This document shows, in pieces, positions 59,912 through 64,000 of a stretch of 64,000 nt of DNA. The first letter of the stretch is position 1, and each line of letters begins with the position of its first letter. Location of the stretch: positions 620,001 through 684,000 of the forward strand of contig NZ_JACYTQ010000002.1 in the NCBI RefSeq assembly GCF_014841125.1. Reading direction: 5' to 3'. This DNA comes from Echinicola arenosa. Its GTDB lineage: Bacteria > Bacteroidota > Bacteroidia > Cytophagales > Cyclobacteriaceae. The notes beneath the pieces are model-generated. The model saw only the letters and a program-made list of their open reading frames with translations. It was not told where the DNA came from and made no database searches. Both the position numbers and the translations under genes were made by a program.

Positions 59912-60808
59912 CTAGTACTTGGCCGTGCTAAATGCCTTTTTTGCATTGATGATCCTTGCCTCGTTTTCTGATAGGAAAAGGTAGTTATAAATCGTCTTTC
60001 CATCCCTTTCCATCAGAATTAATTGCTCATTATCTGCCCTAATCACTTCCAGCTCTTTGCTCCTCGCATCCCTGAAATTGGCTTCCACAAATAATTTACC
60101 ATCTCTCTCCACTACCTGCTCAAAGGTCAGAAAATTAATATTCCCTTCCTCATCATAAATTGGTTTGGCATCGATCTTCGCATCCCAAGCATTCCTGTTC
60201 AATTTATAGGAGTGACTATAAGTAAATTTTTGATTTTCAACCCACTCCTTCGTCTTAGGAATGTTAATAGGGTTACTGTTATAGGCCATTCCTGAAATAC
60301 TTGTCATGGTCGAATTTCCTGGAGTCTCTTCACTCCCATACTGATTTCCACGCTGAAACATATTCCCCACATAGATTACATTGGCCCCTAACATAGCGGC
60401 CTCTATCTTTGCCTTTTTGACTGCACGGTTTTTTACATTGTTAATGCTAGAGAGGGTCGTCACTCCTGTTGCCTTGGCAAAGACCTCTCCTTTGGCCAAT
60501 AAGCCCTTCACATCTTCAGGCACATAGCTAATGTAAACCTTTTGATAATCATCGATGGAATGGACATCATTAAAAGCTGATAGAAATACTTCTTCCCTTC
60601 CGCTCGCAAACTGGATTTTGTTGACCCTGTTTTTACTGATCTCATAAGTCGCTTGCTCTCCCAAGTGACGATACTTGATGACATTGGTCCCGACCTCTTC
60701 AATGGTTACTTCCATGGTTTCATCTGGTAAATAAAGCTTGTCAGCTGCATTTTGAGCATATGTCAATAAACTGCTCATCAAAAAAGATACGATCAAAAAT
60801 AGTCTCAT
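59912..60808 (-). CDS. Secreted protein of unknown function
   Basis: 298 residues with a clear signal peptide (MRLFLIVSFLMSSLLTYAQ). Two parts are visible. An N-terminal beta-rich segment (EVTIEEVGTNVIKYRHLG ... YEISKNRVNKIQFASGREEV) is of the kind seen in small Bacteroidota secreted proteins. A middle segment (NVKNRAVKKAKIEAAMLGAN, then VIYVGNMFQRGNQYG) is reminiscent of lipoproteins that fold around a conserved A-xx-LGAN core. The tail is YNYLFLSENEARIINAKKAF. I cannot name a family. It is isolated: a terminator separates it from the receptor gene upstream, and it lies 123 bp before the start of sigma 2. Confidence 0.7.
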   Translation of the reverse strand: MRLFLIVSFLMSSLLTYAQNAADKLYLPDETMEVTIEEVGTNVIKYRHLGEQATYEISKNRVNKIQFASGREEVFLSAFNDVHSIDDYQKVYISYVPEDVKGLLAKGEVFAKATGVTTLSSINNVKNRAVKKAKIEAAMLGANVIYVGNMFQRGNQYGSEETPGNSTMTSISGMAYNSNPINIPKTKEWVENQKFTYSHSYKLNRNAWDAKIDAKPIYDEEGNINFLTFEQVVERDGKLFVEANFRDARSKELEVIRADNEQLILMERDGKTIYNYLFLSENEARIINAKKAFSTAKY

Positions 60809-60864
60809 AGAGTAATAGTTAATATTGGTTTCGGTAAATAGACGAAAAAATAATCAAATTAGTT

Positions 60865-60899
60865 ATAAAAATAAAAGAGGCACCAGAAAGGTGCCTCTT
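60865..60899 (-). terminator. Strong intrinsic terminator after the Oar-like receptor
   Basis: A perfect 10-bp stem (AAGAGGCACC at 60875-60884 with GGTGCCTCTT at 60890-60899) and a 5-nt loop, followed on the minus strand by TTTATTTTTATA. It begins 30 nt past the receptor stop at 60930. Confidence 0.9.
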
Positions 60900-60929
60900 C
60901 ATCAATTATTTAATTTATTGCTCTATTGC

Positions 60930-63900
60930 TTAAAATAACAACCTCAACCCTAACTGCATGCTCCAAGTAGTTGAAAAACCACTGGCGTTTCTGAAAGGCG
61001 TAGTTGGCAGCTCTCCAGAAACCTCTTGAAGGGTCAATGAAGGAATTCCGCTTTCTGGAGTATCATTGGCCAAGTTAAACAAGTTCTCTGCACCATTCAA
61101 TTGATCCTGAACACCCCAATCGCTGTTCAGCAAGTTACCCACGTTGACGATATCCAAACTCAACTGTAAAGTGCTTCTTCTTTCACCAATATTGGTAAAG
61201 ATATCCTGCATCACCCTAATATCCCATCGGTTCAACCATGGAAGCAAGAAAGCATTTCTCGGAAGATATTCTCCTCTGTATTTATCCAATCCATTCTCCT
61301 CGATGAAAGCATCTAAAGCAGCTCTTTGCTCAGCCACAGAGAAATCACTATCTACCAAAGGCAAGTCATCTGAATCTCTTGGTAAATAAACCAAGTCAGC
61401 ATTGATACCATCATTATTGATATCATCACTGTAAGTGTAAGAGAATCTTCCCTGATGCGAACCACTATAATACAAACCAATGGTCGTGGCCAAAGCTTTC
61501 GCATACTCAATACGATAATTGACACTGGCCACCACTCGGTGAGGAATAGCAAAATCAGAAATGTTCAACATCTGATCATTCGGGCTGTTGATCACCGGAC
61601 TCGCCCCCCATGCCGAACTTGCATTGGATCCAGAGTTAGCAGATACTTCCTTAGAAGCAGAATAAGTATAGAACACGGATGCAGTCAGCCCATTATAATC
61701 AGGAATAGTCGCTCCAAAAGTAGCACTGAAGCTACGTCCTTTCACGTCTGTATTTGTCAAGATGGTCGCATTGTTTCCGCCCATCACGTCATTATAAGCG
61801 GTGCTCTGTCCTGGAGCAAAAAACTCTCTGGTATCTCCATAGTCACCAAGTGCTCCGCTAGAACCATAATTCATGATGTTGTTTGACCTAATTCTATTGG
61901 CTCCATACTGGAATACTCCATTAATATCATTCGTATATAAAAGGTCCGCTGACAAGACTACCGGAGAATTTGGAATGGCATAATCAGCACCCAAACTGGA
62001 TCTCCAAACCATAGGCATTTTAAAGTCCCTATCCACTAGAGCAAAAGAACTAGGAGCTCCCCCTGAAGGACTAGAGATAAACACATCTTCCGCTCCAGCA
62101 GGAACATTTTCTACATAATAATATCTGTCTGGCTGAAAAGATACATTTCCAATCCATCCCGCTACATCTTCATAGTCACCTGGCTCTACATTGTTTTGAA
62201 TGACACCTGCATTGGTCGGCATATTCGTTAACCATACAAAAGGAACTCTCCCGGAGAATACTCCAGAACCACCTCGAACTGTGAATGAGCGATCACCATT
62301 TACATCCCAGTTGAATCCAATTCTAGGAGAAACCATGATTTTCGACTTTGGCCATTCACCGGAACTGTAATTTTTCGGCATGCCATACTTATTCAACAGC
62401 GTGATTTCATCTATGGAAGGATTGGCAGTTAGATCATTGAGGTAAATCGGCAATTCAGCCCTCAAACCAAGGGTCAGATCCAAGTTTTCTCCAGCAGCAA
62501 ACTTATCCTGGGCATACAATGATGCCAATCCAAAATTCACCCTAGAATAGGTATCCATTCCTTCATAAGGGTAAGTCAATCCAAACATGGTTGGTGCTAC
62601 TTCGTTGGGTGTTCCTGTAGTCAAGAAGTCTTCCACAGAAGCGTATCTGTAATAGGACGTACCCATCCTTACATAACTGTTTCCAAATTTTTGGATTTCA
62701 AAGGCTGCACCTGCTGTAAAAGTATGATTACCTTCTACATAAATCAAGTTATTGATAAATGAGTAATTGTCATTAACGACGTCATTGTTATAAGAGAACA
62801 ATTCTGTACCAAAACTCATGTAGTTAATAGAGCCGGGATCCTTTTCTCCGTCCACGATATCACCACCATCCCAGATATCAACAAATGGGAAAAGTTGATC
62901 ACTTGGTGTAGTTCTGGTATCTCTGATCTTTGAATAGGTAGCCAAAAACTGGTTACTGATTTTTGGGCTAAAATAACTGTTCAGTTCAGCAGTGATTGAC
63001 CTTACTGTATTTTCAAAGCCATAGTTGGCATTTTCAAATGCTATGGAGTTTTGGCTCACCCTAGCTCCAGAAGGGAAAGGCGACCTTGGCCTTGGACCAG
63101 AAGTAGCATTGGCTACCTGAGGAGCATCACCCACCACCTGATTATATCTTACTGCCAGCTTATGCTTGTCACTGATATTCCAGTCAATCCTCGCCAGAAA
63201 CTTGGTGCTGGTTTGCTCTGCCTCATTGGCATAACCTTCATATCTTCCTGGATCATAACCCCACTGATTGATCAAGTGATTTCTAACTGCTTCAAGGTCA
63301 TCAACCGTGGTCCTTGCAATATTGTTTTCAGGATCTGCTACTCCATCCGTAGAAGGTCTCCAAAGGTTTGCACCTGAAGCATTGGCTCCAGTTTGCTGTT
63401 CACGCTCGGCATTGACAAAGAAAAACAGTTTGTTCTTTATAATTGGTCCACCTAGTCTAAAACCAAAATTTTTGGTTCCAGCATCTACCTTCTCCAATTC
63501 ATTGTCTCCAATTTGTCTTCCTTGAAGGTCTTGATTTTTGGTAAAATAATAAGCGGAGCCTGAAAATGTATTGGTACCACTTCTTGTCACTGCATTGATT
63601 CCAGCTCCTGTAAATCCACTTTGAGTTACATCAAAGGGAGCAATATTCACAGTAATTTCCTCAATTGCGTCCAGTGAAATCGGCTGAGAACTTCCTCCTG
63701 GTAATGGATTACTGCTCAAGCCAAACCCATTATTAAAATTGGCTCCATCCACTTGCAAATTGTTGTACCTGGCGTCTCTACCGGCAAAGGAATTTCCACT
63801 GGCCTGGGGAGTCAATCTGGTAAACTCCAAAACACTTCTGTTGATCTGTGGTAAGTTCGTGATGGTCTTGTTACTGACATTGGTAGCAGCTCCCGTTCTA

Positions 63901-64000
63901 GAAGCATTAAAATCATCCACACCACTGGCAGTCACTACCACTTGCTCCAATTCTGTCTCATCATCTGATAATACCACGTCCAAAGCATAAGGCTGACCCA
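60930..64000 (-). CDS. Oar-like TonB-dependent receptor, N-terminus beyond window
   Basis: At least 1023 residues; the frame stays open to the last base of the window (G-Q-P-Y-A-L before DVVLSDDETELEQVVVTASG), so the start and any signal and carboxypeptidase-like domain lie outside. Plug domain features: TGAATNVSNKTITNLPQINR, RYNNLQVDGANFNNGFG, ISLDAIEEITVNIAPFDVTQ and AGINAVTRSGTNTFSGSAYY, the last being the hallmark of Oar/CirA-type Bacteroidota receptors rather than SusC. The barrel ends WSMQLGLRLLF. No SusD follows, so it is not part of a PUL pair. Ligand unknown (peptides, siderophores and adhesion have been proposed for relatives). Confidence 0.9.
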   Translation of the reverse strand, partial: GQPYALDVVLSDDETELEQVVVTASGVDDFNASRTGAATNVSNKTITNLPQINRSVLEFTRLTPQASGNSFAGRDARYNNLQVDGANFNNGFGLSSNPLPGGSSQPISLDAIEEITVNIAPFDVTQSGFTGAGINAVTRSGTNTFSGSAYYFTKNQDLQGRQIGDNELEKVDAGTKNFGFRLGGPIIKNKLFFFVNAEREQQTGANASGANLWRPSTDGVADPENNIARTTVDDLEAVRNHLINQWGYDPGRYEGYANEAEQTSTKFLARIDWNISDKHKLAVRYNQVVGDAPQVANATSGPRPRSPFPSGARVSQNSIAFENANYGFENTVRSITAELNSYFSPKISNQFLATYSKIRDTRTTPSDQLFPFVDIWDGGDIVDGEKDPGSINYMSFGTELFSYNNDVVNDNYSFINNLIYVEGNHTFTAGAAFEIQKFGNSYVRMGTSYYRYASVEDFLTTGTPNEVAPTMFGLTYPYEGMDTYSRVNFGLASLYAQDKFAAGENLDLTLGLRAELPIYLNDLTANPSIDEITLLNKYGMPKNYSSGEWPKSKIMVSPRIGFNWDVNGDRSFTVRGGSGVFSGRVPFVWLTNMPTNAGVIQNNVEPGDYEDVAGWIGNVSFQPDRYYYVENVPAGAEDVFISSPSGGAPSSFALVDRDFKMPMVWRSSLGADYAIPNSPVVLSADLLYTNDINGVFQYGANRIRSNNIMNYGSSGALGDYGDTREFFAPGQSTAYNDVMGGNNATILTNTDVKGRSFSATFGATIPDYNGLTASVFYTYSASKEVSANSGSNASSAWGASPVINSPNDQMLNISDFAIPHRVVASVNYRIEYAKALATTIGLYYSGSHQGRFSYTYSDDINNDGINADLVYLPRDSDDLPLVDSDFSVAEQRAALDAFIEENGLDKYRGEYLPRNAFLLPWLNRWDIRVMQDIFTNIGERRSTLQLSLDIVNVGNLLNSDWGVQDQLNGAENLFNLANDTPESGIPSLTLQEVSGELPTTPFRNASGFSTTWSMQLGLRLLF

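Noticed and set aside
60850-60874. TAATTTG word upstream of the unknown secreted protein as a -7 box
   Set aside because: It is one base short of the TAnnTTTG spacing, has no -33 partner, and overlaps the receptor terminator.
1-64000. CRISPR arrays, tRNA or rRNA genes, insertion sequences, phage or attachment sites
   Set aside because: No regularly spaced repeats, no transposase or integrase motif and no RNA-gene sequence was seen on either strand; the region looks stable apart from paralogous gene copies.

Overview
The window looks like a chromosomal segment of a polysaccharide-degrading Bacteroidota, most likely a Cytophagales/Cyclobacteriaceae-type marine or soil bacterium. The evidence is the SusC/SusD pairs, the FecR/ECF-sigma cassettes, TAnnTTTG-type promoter boxes, A-rich ribosome binding regions and an Oar-like TonB receptor; the genus assignment is inference. 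Apart from a 5'-truncated gene at the left edge, every gene is on the minus strand, so transcription runs from high to low coordinates. Almost all of the window is one large pectin/rhamnogalacturonan utilisation region.

Right part (about 64000 to 41500): an Oar-like TonB receptor cut by the window edge and closed by a strong terminator, then an unrecognised secreted protein. Next comes PUL cassette 2: ECF sigma, FecR, SusC, SusD, an intergenic terminator and a PL1 pectate lyase. After it lie a GNAT acetyltransferase, an orphan ECF sigma with a four-TM partner, and a catabolic block (DapA-type aldolase, Na+/solute symporter, L-fucose-isomerase-type enzyme). The part ends with a GH28 and a PL10 pectate lyase.

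Left part (about 41300 to 1000): PUL cassette 1 (ECF sigma, FecR, SusC, SusD, terminator) is followed by two more PL1 lyases and a DUF3826 protein. Then come a 1046-residue beta-helix protein with a large extra C-terminal region, a DUF4038/GH140-like protein, GH28, GH43, a beta-propeller enzyme resembling GH145/PL42, and GH78. A second catabolic block follows (DapA-type aldolase, symporter, Fe-alcohol dehydrogenase, PdxA-type dehydrogenase, DUF1537 acid-sugar kinase), then an STN-fused esterase, GH95, GH105, an MGH1-like glycosidase and a second GH78.

Together the genes describe outer-membrane capture of pectic oligosaccharides, backbone cleavage (PL1, PL10, GH28, GH105), side-chain trimming (GH78, GH95, GH43, GH140-like, esterase) and uptake and breakdown of unusual acid sugars. 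Two results stand out. First, a direct repeat CAGG-N6-CAGG lies upstream of five PUL genes, including both ECF sigma genes; in three copies a TAnnTTT(G/A) box follows exactly 22 nt later, which suggests one activator above both cassettes. Second, the two aldolase/symporter blocks have the right chemistry to degrade the rhamnogalacturonan-II keto-deoxy sugars Dha (through D-threonate to DHAP) and Kdo (through D-arabinose). This is a hypothesis from gene content and stereochemistry, not a demonstrated pathway.
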